Positions 45,900 through 55,570 of a stretch of DNA of 64,000 nt are shown here, one piece after another. The position numbers and the translations under genes were made by a program. Source of the stretch: Rummeliibacillus pycnus (GTDB taxonomy: Bacteria; Bacillota; Bacilli; Bacillales_A; Planococcaceae); the NCBI RefSeq assembly GCF_002884495.1, contig NZ_KZ614145.1, positions 1,812,423 through 1,876,422 on the forward strand. The letters are read 5' to 3'. Below the pieces are notes generated by a model. It searched no databases. It was not told the DNA's origin and was given only the letters and a program-made list of their open reading frames with translations. Within the stretch, counting starts at the first letter, position 1. Each line of letters starts with the position of its first letter.

Positions 45900-46819
45900 T
45901 CTTTTTTCTCCAACCATTGTAATATCGTTTGAAACACTTTCTCTTTATTGGTTTCGTTTAAAACTTCATGACGCATTCCTTCAAAAAGTTGTACAGTAAC
46001 ATCATGTAAACCACATTTTTGCATTTGCTTTGCAGCACGCCATATCCCTTTGGTAAAACCACCAACTGGATCTTCAGCACCACTAATAAATAATATCGGT
46101 AAATTCTTCCTAATACGATTTACCTCATGACGTTTGGATAATGTAATAATACCTTGCAAAAAATCTACATAAAATTGATTTGTAGAGATAAAGCCACAGT
46201 CTTCATCTGCTATATATTTTGCTACTTCTACACTATTTGAACATAACCAGTCAAATTTCGTTTCTGGATTTTGAATGGTACGATTAAAATTGCCAAACGT
46301 AAGCTTATCCATAATATGGCTTTCTTTCGTTTTCCCTTTTACATTTGTTAAACATTTTGCAAGAAAAGCACCCAAAAAATGTTCAATACCAACAGCTCCA
46401 GTACCACAGTATATTGCTTTATCCAGTTGCTCACTATGTAACTCCGTGTATCTTCTTGCAATAAACGAGCCCATACTGTGACCAAATAAAATCATAGGCG
46501 GTAAGTTCCTACTATCTCGTACTGTATCTGTTACAATTTTGACATCTTCAACGACTTTTTCGAAACCTGTTTGTTCACTAAAGAAACCTTTTATAGATTG
46601 ATTTAGTTTTACCGTTTTACCATGCCCTCGATGATCATGCATTGAAACAAAATAACCTGCATTTGTTAAAAATTCAGCGAAAGGAACATATCGTTCATGA
46701 TGCTCTGCCATCCCATGAAGTATATGAATATGTCCCTTTGCTGATTGTATTGGCTCACATATAGTAACCACAAGCTGATGTTGGTCTGTTGCTGTAACCA
46801 TTATTTGTTCCTTATACAT
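45881..46819 (-). CDS. Alpha/beta hydrolase of the monoacylglycerol lipase/lysophospholipase group
   Basis: The 312-residue serine hydrolase has the opening [33 protein letters not shown], the nucleophile elbow [15 protein letters not shown], Asp in [10 protein letters not shown] and His in GMRHEVLNE. Lipid monoesters are the likely substrates. The ATG at 46819 has GAGGG upstream and overlaps the glpD stop by 8 bases; the end overlaps miaA. This tight packing with glpD suggests a joint role in glycerolipid breakdown, an inference. Confidence 0.88.
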   Translation of the reverse strand: MYKEQIMVTATDQHQLVVTICEPIQSAKGHIHILHGMAEHHERYVPFAEFLTNAGYFVSMHDHRGHGKTVKLNQSIKGFFSEQTGFEKVVEDVKIVTDTVRDSRNLPPMILFGHSMGSFIARRYTELHSEQLDKAIYCGTGAVGIEHFLGAFLAKCLTNVKGKTKESHIMDKLTFGNFNRTIQNPETKFDWLCSNSVEVAKYIADEDCGFISTNQFYVDFLQGIITLSKRHEVNRIRKNLPILFISGAEDPVGGFTKGIWRAAKQMQKCGLHDVTVQLFEGMRHEVLNETNKEKVFQTILQWLEKKECYNKN

Positions 46820-48470
46820 GGAGTCCCTCATCGGCAAAATGTGATGCGTCATATAAAATTTCTTCTAGTTCTTTTCGATATTGTTGTTCTTCTCCTGGTG
46901 AATAGTGTAAATATTTACTCATTAATCGAATAACAGGCTGTTTATACTTTTTTACACTATTGATATTAAAGAACATTCTAGATGAACGGCGGACAAAGAA
47001 ATCTGCAGGTGTATAAGCCATTTCATATTGCATTGCATAGATCAATTGTGCATGTAAATCTACCGGTAACTGTTGTTCCCCTTCTTGTACGTCTAATGTG
47101 TGAATAATAGCAAAGAGATGATCAACATTTGTACCATAAGTACGAACTAAATGATAGGCTTCGTCATAAGTTAAACCATAACGAGTACCTTCTTGTGCTT
47201 TGTAATGTACATAAGCAACAAAATTCTGCGAATTAATTCCTTTTGCTCCTGATAATGATAGTTCAGCTGTAACACAAGGACCAACTTTTTTAAATTGTTT
47301 TCTTGAAACAATTTTATCGACCACTTTTTCGGCCATTTTGCGATAACCAGTTAGTTTTCCACCAGCAATTGTCAAAAGTCCAGTAGTAGATTCCCATACC
47401 TCGTCTTTTCTAGAAATTTCAGAAGGATTTTTTCCTTCTTCATAAATAAGTGGTCTTACACCTGCCCAACAAGATTCTACGTCTTTCATAGAGATATCAA
47501 CATCAGGGAACATATATTGAATTGTTTCAAGTAAGTATTCAACATCTTCATCTGTAACAACAGGTTTAATGGGGTTATCTTCGTAAAATGTATCTGTTGT
47601 TCCTACATATGTTTTACCATCCCGAGGAATTGCAAATACCATACGTCCATCACTTGTATCAAAATAAACGGATTGTTGTAAAGGGAATCGAGATTGATCA
47701 AATACAATATGAGCACCTTTTGTTAACTTTAGCTTCTTATTGTTATTGATTTTATCTTTTTGGCGCAACTGATCAACCCATGGACCAGTAGCATTAACTA
47801 CTGAATTGGCCTGTATCGTCCAAGTTTTTTGTGAAATTTGGTCATGTACGATAGCACCGACAACTTTTTTATCTTCGTAAATAAAATCTTCTACTTTCGC
47901 ATAATTTAGACACACTGCTCCAAGTTCAACGGCTTTTTTCAAAATTTCAATTGTTAGACGTGCGTCATCTGTACGGTATTCAACATAATATCCACTGCCT
48001 TTAAGGCCGTTTTTTTTCAATAATGGTTCTTTCGCAAGCGTTTCTTTTGTTTTTAACATCGTTCGTCTTTCTGCTTTTTTAACACGAGCTAAACGATCGT
48101 ACATTTTCAAACCAATTGATGTTGTAAACGGGCCAAATGTACCTTCTTTATAGAATGGCAGTAACATCCATTGCGGTGTTGTTACATGCACACCATTTTC
48201 ATAAACAATTTCTCTTTCTCTTCCCGTTTCTTTTACTACATCAATTTGCAGTTGCTTTAAATAACGTAAGCCACCATGTACTAATTTCGTGGAACGGCTT
48301 GATGTGCCTGCAGCAAAATCTTGCACTTCCACTAATGCAACAGACAAGCCTCTTGAAATAGCATCTAACGCAATTCCAGCACCGGTGATTCCTCCACCAA
48401 CAACTAATACATCAAACGAATAGTTATTTAATATGTCAATAACTTGACTTCTTTTTGCAGCCGAAAACAT
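46812..48470 (-). CDS. glpD: Glycerol-3-phosphate dehydrogenase (FAD)
   Basis: The 552-residue flavoprotein oxidises glycerol 3-phosphate to dihydroxyacetone phosphate at the membrane. It has the FAD dinucleotide fold FDVLVVGGGITGAGIALDAISRG, TSSRSTKLVHGGLRYLK, GKTYVGTTDTFY and GGKLTGYRKMAEKV. GGAGGAGG precedes the ATG at 48470. No glpF, glpK or glpP is nearby; instead it follows mutL by 28 bases. Hence it is probably cotranscribed with the mismatch repair genes. Confidence 0.95.
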   Translation of the reverse strand: MFSAAKRSQVIDILNNYSFDVLVVGGGITGAGIALDAISRGLSVALVEVQDFAAGTSSRSTKLVHGGLRYLKQLQIDVVKETGREREIVYENGVHVTTPQWMLLPFYKEGTFGPFTTSIGLKMYDRLARVKKAERRTMLKTKETLAKEPLLKKNGLKGSGYYVEYRTDDARLTIEILKKAVELGAVCLNYAKVEDFIYEDKKVVGAIVHDQISQKTWTIQANSVVNATGPWVDQLRQKDKINNNKKLKLTKGAHIVFDQSRFPLQQSVYFDTSDGRMVFAIPRDGKTYVGTTDTFYEDNPIKPVVTDEDVEYLLETIQYMFPDVDISMKDVESCWAGVRPLIYEEGKNPSEISRKDEVWESTTGLLTIAGGKLTGYRKMAEKVVDKIVSRKQFKKVGPCVTAELSLSGAKGINSQNFVAYVHYKAQEGTRYGLTYDEAYHLVRTYGTNVDHLFAIIHTLDVQEGEQQLPVDLHAQLIYAMQYEMAYTPADFFVRRSSRMFFNINSVKKYKQPVIRLMSKYLHYSPGEEQQYRKELEEILYDASHFADEGLHV

Positions 48471-48498
48471 GTAAGACTCCTCCTCCAAAATTCACTCA

Positions 48499-50409
48499 TT
48501 ACATGACACGTTTAAACATTTTTTCAATTTCATATGTTCTAAAGTGAACAATTACTGGTCGACCATGTGGACAGGTAAATGGATTTACTCGTGTTTTTAA
48601 ATCATGTAATAATCTCTCCATTTGCTGTTTATCTAAGTAGTGATTTGCTTTAATGGAACGTTTACAGCTCATCATAATCGCAGCTGCTTCTCGTAATTTT
48701 TTTACATCTGTTTTCCGTTCTTTTAATACTTGTTCGATTAGTTCTTCAATAATTTCAGATTCGAAATCTTTTGGAAACCAAGTTGGGTGTTCTCGTACTA
48801 CAAATGAGTTTTGACCAAATTCCTCAAGATAAACCCCTACTTCTTCTAAAGCTTTCGCATTTTCACGTAATGTTAATGCTTCATCAGCAGAATAATGGAA
48901 AGTTAAAGGCAGTAATAGAGATTGGCGTTCATCAGGATTTACTTCGCCAACCTTATCTTTAAAGTATTCATATTTAATGCGTTCTTGTGCTGCATGCTGG
49001 TCAATTAAATAAAAACCATCTTCACTTTGAGCAACAATATAAGTGCCATGAATTTGCCCCACAATCTCAAGTTCAGGAAATGGTTCTTTTGGAGTTTCAT
49101 CTGGAATAATCTCTTTTTGTACCTGTTCTTCTTCATCTTCATCCCAAATATCTTCTTGATTTGTTGCAAGATTATTGATTCCTTGAGAATCTTTTATCTC
49201 TTCCCAACTTTCTTCTACCGTAAAACCTTTAGCTAGTTCCTTGTTTTCTACGCTTTCTTTGAGCGTAGGGAAAGAAACATCAGAAGTACTTATTTTTTCT
49301 TCTGTTTTCGGTTTCTCATTAAATTGCGGCATATTGGTTGTATTATAATTAATCGTTTTCCAAAAATTAATTTGTTCTGAAGATGGTGTTGACGTTTTCC
49401 TTTTTTGAGCAATTTCAGGCGCCTTCATTGAATTTCGAATCGCTTTATGGAGAGATTCTTCAATTAATTGCATTAAATCCGCTTCTTTACTTAATCGAAT
49501 TTGCTGCTTAGCTGGATGTACATTAACATCTGTTAGAAACGGATCGCCTTCTATGTGTATAACAGATATTGGGAATCTTCCTATAGGCAGAAATGTATGG
49601 TAGGCATCAATGATTGCTTTTTGAATTGTATAATGACGTACCCATCGGCCATTCACAAAAATTGACATATAACTTTTAGATGCTCTCGTTATTTCTGGAA
49701 TCGTTGCATACCCTGATATTTTATAATCTTTCGATTCGCCTTCAAAATGAACCATTTTCTTTGCATTGGCAACTCCATAAATAGCAGCTAGTACTTGTCG
49801 TAAATCCCCACGACCATTTGTTTGCAACAAATTATGATCATGGTGAGTTAATTTAAATGCTATATTGGGATAACAGAGCGCTAAACGATTCATCAAATCG
49901 ATTGTATGGCCCAGTTCAGTTTGAATTGTTTTCATATATTTTAAACGAGCAGGAGTATTGAAAAAGAGCTGAGAAACTGTTAGATCTGTTCCTTTTCGAA
50001 GAGAACCCGGTTTTTTATCGATCACATGTCCACCTTCAAGATGAACTTCGATTCCACTTTCTCCATTTGAAGTGATTAAATCTACTTTCGAAACAGAAGC
50101 AATACTTGCTAATGCTTCTCCACGGAAACCGAGTGTTCGAATTCGAAACAAATCATGTTCGTTATTAATTTTACTTGTGGCATGTCTTTGAAATGAAATA
50201 AGTGCATCATCTTCGTCCATTCCACATCCATTATCAATTACTTGAATAGAGGTCATTCCGGCTTCTTCTAATACCACTTCAATTGAGGTACTGCCTGCAT
50301 CAATGGCATTTTCAACTAATTCTTTAACTACAGAAGATGGTCGCTCAACTACTTCACCTGCTGCAATTTTATTGGACAAAAATTCATCCATTATATGAAT
50401 ATGCCCCAT
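48499..50409 (-). CDS. mutL: DNA mismatch repair protein MutL
   Basis: The 636-residue protein has a GHKL ATPase (about 1-330: [27 protein letters not shown]), an acidic linker (about 340-440) and a C-terminal endonuclease/dimer domain. The endonuclease motifs [25 protein letters not shown] and [11 protein letters not shown] are intact, so it should nick DNA as in other species without MutH. GGGGGTG places the start at the ATG at 50409. It lies 12 bases behind mutS. Confidence 0.96.
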   Translation of the reverse strand: MGHIHIMDEFLSNKIAAGEVVERPSSVVKELVENAIDAGSTSIEVVLEEAGMTSIQVIDNGCGMDEDDALISFQRHATSKINNEHDLFRIRTLGFRGEALASIASVSKVDLITSNGESGIEVHLEGGHVIDKKPGSLRKGTDLTVSQLFFNTPARLKYMKTIQTELGHTIDLMNRLALCYPNIAFKLTHHDHNLLQTNGRGDLRQVLAAIYGVANAKKMVHFEGESKDYKISGYATIPEITRASKSYMSIFVNGRWVRHYTIQKAIIDAYHTFLPIGRFPISVIHIEGDPFLTDVNVHPAKQQIRLSKEADLMQLIEESLHKAIRNSMKAPEIAQKRKTSTPSSEQINFWKTINYNTTNMPQFNEKPKTEEKISTSDVSFPTLKESVENKELAKGFTVEESWEEIKDSQGINNLATNQEDIWDEDEEEQVQKEIIPDETPKEPFPELEIVGQIHGTYIVAQSEDGFYLIDQHAAQERIKYEYFKDKVGEVNPDERQSLLLPLTFHYSADEALTLRENAKALEEVGVYLEEFGQNSFVVREHPTWFPKDFESEIIEELIEQVLKERKTDVKKLREAAAIMMSCKRSIKANHYLDKQQMERLLHDLKTRVNPFTCPHGRPVIVHFRTYEIEKMFKRVM

Positions 50410-50421
50410 CCTAGGCACCCC

Positions 50422-53064
50422 CTATTTTTGTACTAAAGTTTGTTGCAATGTATAGACAAGTTGCAATGCATCCATTGGTGTTGTACCGGATACATTTAAA
50501 TGTTTTAATTTTTCTAATACTTCTTTTTCAGCATCTGACAATTTAGGTACTGATGCTTCTTTAACAACAGAACCATCCTCTTCAAAAAGGGAAAGTTGTG
50601 TCTCTTCTCGTATAGTTGTTTTCACTTGTTGCGGTAATTCTTCGTCAGACATGGCTGCAGCTGCTACTTCTTTATGTCTTAGTGTTGGTTCTACATCTGT
50701 TGCTTCGAACTCAGCAAGTAATATACGTGCTCGTTCAATGATTGGCTTTGGCAATTCTGCCAATTCTGCAACATGAATACCATAACTTTTATCAGCTGGT
50801 CCATTCTTTACTTTATGCAAGAACACCACTTTACCATCTTGTTCTGTTGCTGACACATGAACATTTTGAAGACGTTCTAATTCGTTTTCTAATGTTGTTA
50901 ATTCGTGATAGTGTGTAGAAAATAGTGTATTTGCTCCGATTTTGTTATGGATGTATTCCATCATAGATTGCGCCAATGCCATACCATCATAAGTAGATGT
51001 TCCACGACCAATTTCATCAAATAATAACAAGCTGTTAGCCGTAGCATTGGTAATGGCATGTTGAGATTCTAACATTTCAACCATAAAAGTACTTTGACCA
51101 CCTGCTAAATCATCTGCTGCTCCAATACGAGTGAAAATTTGGTCAGTTATTGGTAGTTCTGCTTCATCTGCAGGTACATAACAACCCATTTGAGCCATCA
51201 CAGTAATTAAAGCAACCTGACGCATATAAGTACTTTTACCTGACATATTAGGACCTGTTATAAGCATCATATTTTGGTCTGTATCTAAAATACAATCATT
51301 TGGAACATATAGTTGTTTATTCATCATTTTTTCAACAACTGGGTGACGGCCATTGATGATTTTCAATGCTCGACCTTCATGGAATGTAGGTTTTACAAAA
51401 TGATACTTTTCGGTTACAGTTGCAAAGCTTGTAAAGACATCCAATTCACTAATATCAGATGCCAATGCTTGGAGACGAGGAATAAACTGCTTTAAGTACT
51501 CACGAATTTCAGTGAATAGTTGATATTCCATTACTAAACTTTCTTCTTCTGCATTAAGAATAATCGCTTCTTTTTCTTTTAACTCTTCTGTAATATATCG
51601 TTCCGCATTCGCTAATGTTTGTTTTCGCTCATAACGAGAAAGATCAACCGACTGAATATTCGATTTTGTCACTTCGATATAATAACCAAATACGCGATTA
51701 TAACCGATTTTTAAATTTTTTATACCAGTAATTTCACGCTCTTTTTGCTCTAATTGAGCAATCCAGTCTTTTCCGTTTCGAGAAGCATAACGTAATTCAT
51801 CTAATTTCTCATTAAAACCTTCTCGTATGACATCCCCTTCTTTAATCGAAATTGGCGGATGGTCTGTAATAGCAGTACTTAAATAGATTTCGACATCTCG
51901 GCATAAATCGAGTGTTTCCCCAAGAGGTACTAGATGTCCTTTTCCTGAATTAATGAGTTGATCTTTTATCGCAGGTACCTGTCTTAATGATTCACGTAAT
52001 TGTGCAAGATCACGACCTCCTACACTACCAAATGCCACACGACCTGCTAAACGTTCTAGATCATAAACTTTTTTTAAAAGCTCTTGTAATTCTGCACGAA
52101 CAAAATAATCTTCCAATAAATCCGTAACGATACTTAATCGTTTTTCAATCGCTTTTCGACTTGCTAAAGGTTGATGAAGCCATTGTTTTAATTTACGACC
52201 ACCCATAGCAGTCGCTGTTTCATCAAGTAGCCATAACAACGTTCCTTTTTGATCCCCACCACGCAGTGATTGAATTAACTCTAAATTTCGTTTGGAATTT
52301 GTATCGATATTCAAATAGTTTTTTACTTCATGGAAAGTAAATGGTTGAATATGTGATAACGAGCGCATTTGTGTACGTTCAATATAATGTAATAGGATAC
52401 GACAAGCTTCATGCAATTCTTCTGGTGCTTGTTTCAAATAGTGAAGGCTTGTTTCTACAGTCATTCCCTTATTTTCAAGTGATAGAACAATGGAGTAAGC
52501 TTCAGCTAACTCTTGTAATTCAGCAAACAAATCATCTTTTACTACTAATTCACGAATATCAAATGCTTGCAGTTGTTGAATTAATACCTTGTGATCACCT
52601 TCCACGTATGTAGTGGTAGATTCACCTGTCGATAAATCGAGGTAGCTAAATGCAAACTCAGAATCATTTAGTTTTGTACTTGCTGCGATAAAATGATTTG
52701 ATTTGCCGTCAATTGCTTTACCTTCCATAATTGTTCCAGGTGTAATTAGTTGAATGACTTCACGTTTCACGACACCTTTTGCTAATTTTGGATCTTCCGT
52801 TTGTTCACAAATTGCTACTTTATATCCTTTTTGTACAAGTGTTTCAATATAATTTTGTGCTGAATGATGTGGTACCCCACACATAGGAATACGTTCTTTC
52901 ATACCAGCATCTCTACTAGTTAATGTAATTTCTAAAATTTGAGATGCTTTCAGTGCATCATCAAAGAACATTTCATAAAAATCTCCTAAACGGAAAAATA
53001 AAAAAGCATCTTGATAGTCTGCTTTTACTTGTAAATATTGTTGTATCATAGGTGTGTAAGCCAT
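50422..53064 (-). CDS. mutS: DNA mismatch recognition protein MutS
   Basis: The 880-residue protein has the mismatch-contacting Phe-Tyr-Glu of GDFYEMF in domain I (about residues 27-33), connector and lever domains, and the ABC-type ATPase with Walker A GPNMSGKSTYMRQ, ABC signature AGGQSTFMVEM and Walker B LLLFDEIGRGTSTYDG. It finds mispairs and recruits MutL. The C-terminal tail includes a region that in Bacillus binds the beta clamp (QLSLFEED). Confidence 0.97.
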   Translation of the reverse strand: MAYTPMIQQYLQVKADYQDAFLFFRLGDFYEMFFDDALKASQILEITLTSRDAGMKERIPMCGVPHHSAQNYIETLVQKGYKVAICEQTEDPKLAKGVVKREVIQLITPGTIMEGKAIDGKSNHFIAASTKLNDSEFAFSYLDLSTGESTTTYVEGDHKVLIQQLQAFDIRELVVKDDLFAELQELAEAYSIVLSLENKGMTVETSLHYLKQAPEELHEACRILLHYIERTQMRSLSHIQPFTFHEVKNYLNIDTNSKRNLELIQSLRGGDQKGTLLWLLDETATAMGGRKLKQWLHQPLASRKAIEKRLSIVTDLLEDYFVRAELQELLKKVYDLERLAGRVAFGSVGGRDLAQLRESLRQVPAIKDQLINSGKGHLVPLGETLDLCRDVEIYLSTAITDHPPISIKEGDVIREGFNEKLDELRYASRNGKDWIAQLEQKEREITGIKNLKIGYNRVFGYYIEVTKSNIQSVDLSRYERKQTLANAERYITEELKEKEAIILNAEEESLVMEYQLFTEIREYLKQFIPRLQALASDISELDVFTSFATVTEKYHFVKPTFHEGRALKIINGRHPVVEKMMNKQLYVPNDCILDTDQNMMLITGPNMSGKSTYMRQVALITVMAQMGCYVPADEAELPITDQIFTRIGAADDLAGGQSTFMVEMLESQHAITNATANSLLLFDEIGRGTSTYDGMALAQSMMEYIHNKIGANTLFSTHYHELTTLENELERLQNVHVSATEQDGKVVFLHKVKNGPADKSYGIHVAELAELPKPIIERARILLAEFEATDVEPTLRHKEVAAAAMSDEELPQQVKTTIREETQLSLFEEDGSVVKEASVPKLSDAEKEVLEKLKHLNVSGTTPMDALQLVYTLQQTLVQK

Positions 53065-53369
53065 TATATTACCTCTCCTGTGTTCCTATATCTTAACTAT
53101 ATTATAACAAATCAAAGTCAAAAAATCGTTTTTGACTGATTAAAGAAAGTATTTCCAATAACCTAATTGTTGTTTATTTGACAAAAAGGCACAGAATAAA
53201 ATCATATGATAAAAATCCATTTATATTCAACTTATTTCTTTTCTTAACTCTATAAGTCCAGTAAAATAATAACGAAACGAAATATTTTTTCTGATATAAT
53301 AAAATGGAAAGAAAAAAAATTCATTTTAATAACTTATGATGTTTTTATATAAAGGAGAATCCATCGCGA
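53065..53369. other. Control region between mutS and gntK
   Basis: The gap holds divergent promoters. For gntK a TATAAT-like box (GATATAATAAAATGG) lies near 53293-53307, preceded by GAAATATTTTTTC. No gene is supported. Confidence 0.5.
53279..53291. promoter_or_regulatory. Putative gluconate-regulator site, gntK copy
   Basis: GAAATATTTTTTC lies next to the gntK promoter. Two 13-base sites of the same GAAA...TTC shape lie upstream of the RpiR gene and of gntP. AT-richness makes chance matches plausible. Confidence 0.35.
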
Positions 53370-54914
53370 ATGTCTAAAATGTCTTATTATCTAGGCGTTG
53401 ATATAGGTACTACATGCACGAAGGCCGTCTTATTTGGTAACAACGGCCAAGTAATAAGTATGCATCATGCAGGGTATCCACTCTATAGTCCTACCCCAAA
53501 TGTTGCTGAGCAAGATCCAAATGAAATTCTATCTGCTGTAAAAGAAGCTATTCAGTTAGCTATTCAAAAAAGTAACATCAACATAAATAATTTAAAACTC
53601 GTGTCATTTAGTGCTGCTATGCACAGTGTGATCGCAATAGACATCAATGGCAAGCCATTAACCAACTGCATCACTTGGGCTGATACTCGTGCAACTGAAT
53701 GGGCAGAAAAAATAAAGCATGAGATGGATGGACATGAAATTTATAGACGTACAGGTACACCTATTCATCCTATGTCACCTCTTTGCAAAATTACTTGGTT
53801 ACGTCATGAAAAGCCAGAAATTTTCAACCAAACTTTTAAATTTATAAGTATGAAAGAATATATATTCCATGACTTTTTTGATCGTTATATTGTTGATCAC
53901 TCAATTGCTTCTGCTACTGGTATGTTCAATCTTGAAAACCGTGATTGGGATGTAAACGCTTTAAAAGTGGCCGGTATTACACCTGATCAATTATCCGACT
54001 TGGTGCCAACCACTTTCTATCTAAATGGTTTGAAAACAGATATTGCTGAGGAAATTGGTATACCACCTCATATTCCATTTGTTATAGGTGCAAATGATGG
54101 TGTTCTTTCAAATCTCGGCGTTAACGCGATTGACCCAGGAGTTGTTGCCGTAACAATTGGAACAAGTGGTGCTATTCGAACCGTAACAGATCACCCAGTA
54201 ACAGATCCTAAAGGTCGTATTTTCTGCTATGTGTTAACAGACAAGCATTGGGTAGTTGGTGGTCCAATAAATAATGGTGGTATGACATTTAGATGGGTAC
54301 GTGATGAATTAGCAGCTTCAGAAGTAGAGACGGCAAAACGATTAGGAATCGATCCATATGATGTGTTAACGAAAATTGCTTCGAATGTCAATCCTGGTTC
54401 TGATGGATTACTATTCCATCCATATTTAGCTGGTGAACGTGCTCCATTATGGAATGCGGATGCCCGTGGTTCGTTCTTTGGTCTAGGTTTACATCACAAA
54501 AAAGAACATATGATTCGAGCCGTTTTAGAGGGTGTTATTTTTAACTTATATACAGTTTTTATCGCTCTACAAGAAGTCATTGGAATCCCAAACAAAATTC
54601 AAGCAACTGGTGGTTTCGCACGTTCCGAACTGTGGCGTCAGATGATGGCTGATATTTTCAATCAAGAAGTCTCCGTCCCTGAAAGCTTTGAAAGCTCTTG
54701 CCTAGGTGCAATTGTTCTTGGGATGTATGCACTAGGAGAAATAGAAGATTTCTCCATTGTTTCAGAATGGATCGGCTCAACACATGTGCATACTCCAATT
54801 CCTGAAAACGTAGAACGATATGTTGAACTCATTCCTATTTTCATCCGAATTTCTCGTTTATTAACACAGGAATATCATGATCTAACAAAATTCCAAGAAA
54901 AGTGGGTAAAATAA
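53370..54914 (+). CDS. gntK: Gluconokinase (FGGY family)
   Basis: The 514-residue kinase phosphorylates gluconate to 6-phosphogluconate. FGGY features are present: YYLGVDIGTTCTKAVLF, TWADTRATEW, GANDGVLSNLGVNA, GTSGAIRT and ATGGFARSELWRQMMADIF. Neighbouring genes for 6-phosphogluconate dehydrogenase and GntP fix the substrate. AAAGGAGAA lies upstream of the ATG. Confidence 0.93.
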   Translation: MSKMSYYLGVDIGTTCTKAVLFGNNGQVISMHHAGYPLYSPTPNVAEQDPNEILSAVKEAIQLAIQKSNININNLKLVSFSAAMHSVIAIDINGKPLTNCITWADTRATEWAEKIKHEMDGHEIYRRTGTPIHPMSPLCKITWLRHEKPEIFNQTFKFISMKEYIFHDFFDRYIVDHSIASATGMFNLENRDWDVNALKVAGITPDQLSDLVPTTFYLNGLKTDIAEEIGIPPHIPFVIGANDGVLSNLGVNAIDPGVVAVTIGTSGAIRTVTDHPVTDPKGRIFCYVLTDKHWVVGGPINNGGMTFRWVRDELAASEVETAKRLGIDPYDVLTKIASNVNPGSDGLLFHPYLAGERAPLWNADARGSFFGLGLHHKKEHMIRAVLEGVIFNLYTVFIALQEVIGIPNKIQATGGFARSELWRQMMADIFNQEVSVPESFESSCLGAIVLGMYALGEIEDFSIVSEWIGSTHVHTPIPENVERYVELIPIFIRISRLLTQEYHDLTKFQEKWVK

Positions 54915-55121
54915 CGCTTAAAGTATTGAAAGGAATCGAGATAATATTGTAAATCAATACCTTTTGTTATTTTAAATTGCATGTATAGCTACTAGTAAAT
55001 ATATTATTAATTTGATTACGAAACAAAAATATTCGTTATTTTTAATTTGAAATATTTTTCTCAATTTGAAAATTGATATGTATTTTAACTATTTTTCGTA
55101 TAGATGTGTTATAATGTGGCA

Positions 55122-55254
55122 TATATAGTAAAGACGAGATGCGTTAACATCTCGCCTAGTAACTACCCAACGTGGTCAGTTGCTTCTAATTTTATTTATT
55201 GCGTATAGAAGACTTCCCGGTTTTGTTGGTTACATGACGGGTGGTCTTCTTTTT
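55122..55254 (+). ncRNA. Candidate antisense RNA of a type I toxin-antitoxin pair
   Basis: An extended -10 promoter (TGTTATAAT, 55107-55115, with TTAACT 19 bases upstream) points right. The predicted RNA opens with a CGAGATG/CATCTCG hairpin (55135-55154) and ends in an intrinsic terminator AGAAGAC...CCCG/CGGG...GTCTTCT with TTTTT (55207-55254). About 60 bases are antisense to the 3' part of the toxin-like frame at 55192-55359. There is no open frame of its own. Confidence 0.6.
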
Positions 55255-55359
55255 ATGTTTATGAGTAGACGCTTTTCTAAAAAATAGAATGATCGTTTGA
55301 CTAACAATCGTTTTAACAGCCTCCACCAATACATTTAGAAGAATATCTAAAGCGGTCAC
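55192..55359 (-). CDS. Candidate type I toxin: short membrane peptide with a Lys/Arg tail
   Basis: The 55-codon frame encodes a hydrophobic N-terminal helix (LDILLNVLVEAVKTIVSQTI, then ILFF) and a basic tail rich in Lys, Arg, His and Thr. This build is shared by small type I toxins (YonT, TxpA, Fst-like) that insert in the membrane. AAGGGAGGTGA is a very strong ribosome binding site, but the in-frame GTG lies inside it and no ATG, GTG or TTG follows at normal distance, so the start is unclear and translation may be weak or broken. It has its own extended -10 promoter. The opposite strand encodes the presumed antitoxin RNA. Confidence 0.55.
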   Translation of the reverse strand: MTALDILLNVLVEAVKTIVSQTIILFFRKASTHKHKKKTTRHVTNKTGKSSIRNK

Positions 55360-55431
55360 CTCCCTTCTCTCGTCATTTACGAAAAGAGGGTTATAGAAGG
55401 CAACCTCCCACCCGACTAGTTACTGTTAGAA

Positions 55432-55461
55432 ATTATACCACATTATGGATAATGCTAACAA
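55432..55461 (-). promoter_or_regulatory. Promoter of the toxin-like transcript
   Basis: TTGTTA, 18 bases and an extended -10 TGGTATAAT. The leader of about 65 bases has stretches able to pair with the strong ribosome binding site (CCCTCTTTTCG against CGAGAGAAGGG). Confidence 0.6.
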
Positions 55462-55523
55462 AAAATAGGTATTGGGATTAAATAATTGAATACAATTCCT
55501 AGTATTTTCTTTTTCGCCAAAAC

Positions 55524-55560
55524 AAAAAGTCAGTTACCATTCTAAGATAACTAACTTTTT
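55524..55560 (-). terminator. Terminator of the 6-phosphogluconate dehydrogenase gene
   Basis: AAAAAGTCAGTTA and TAACTAACTTTTT pair (one mismatch) around an 11-base loop, ten bases past the stop. Confidence 0.75.
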
Positions 55561-55570
55561 AATAACTTAA

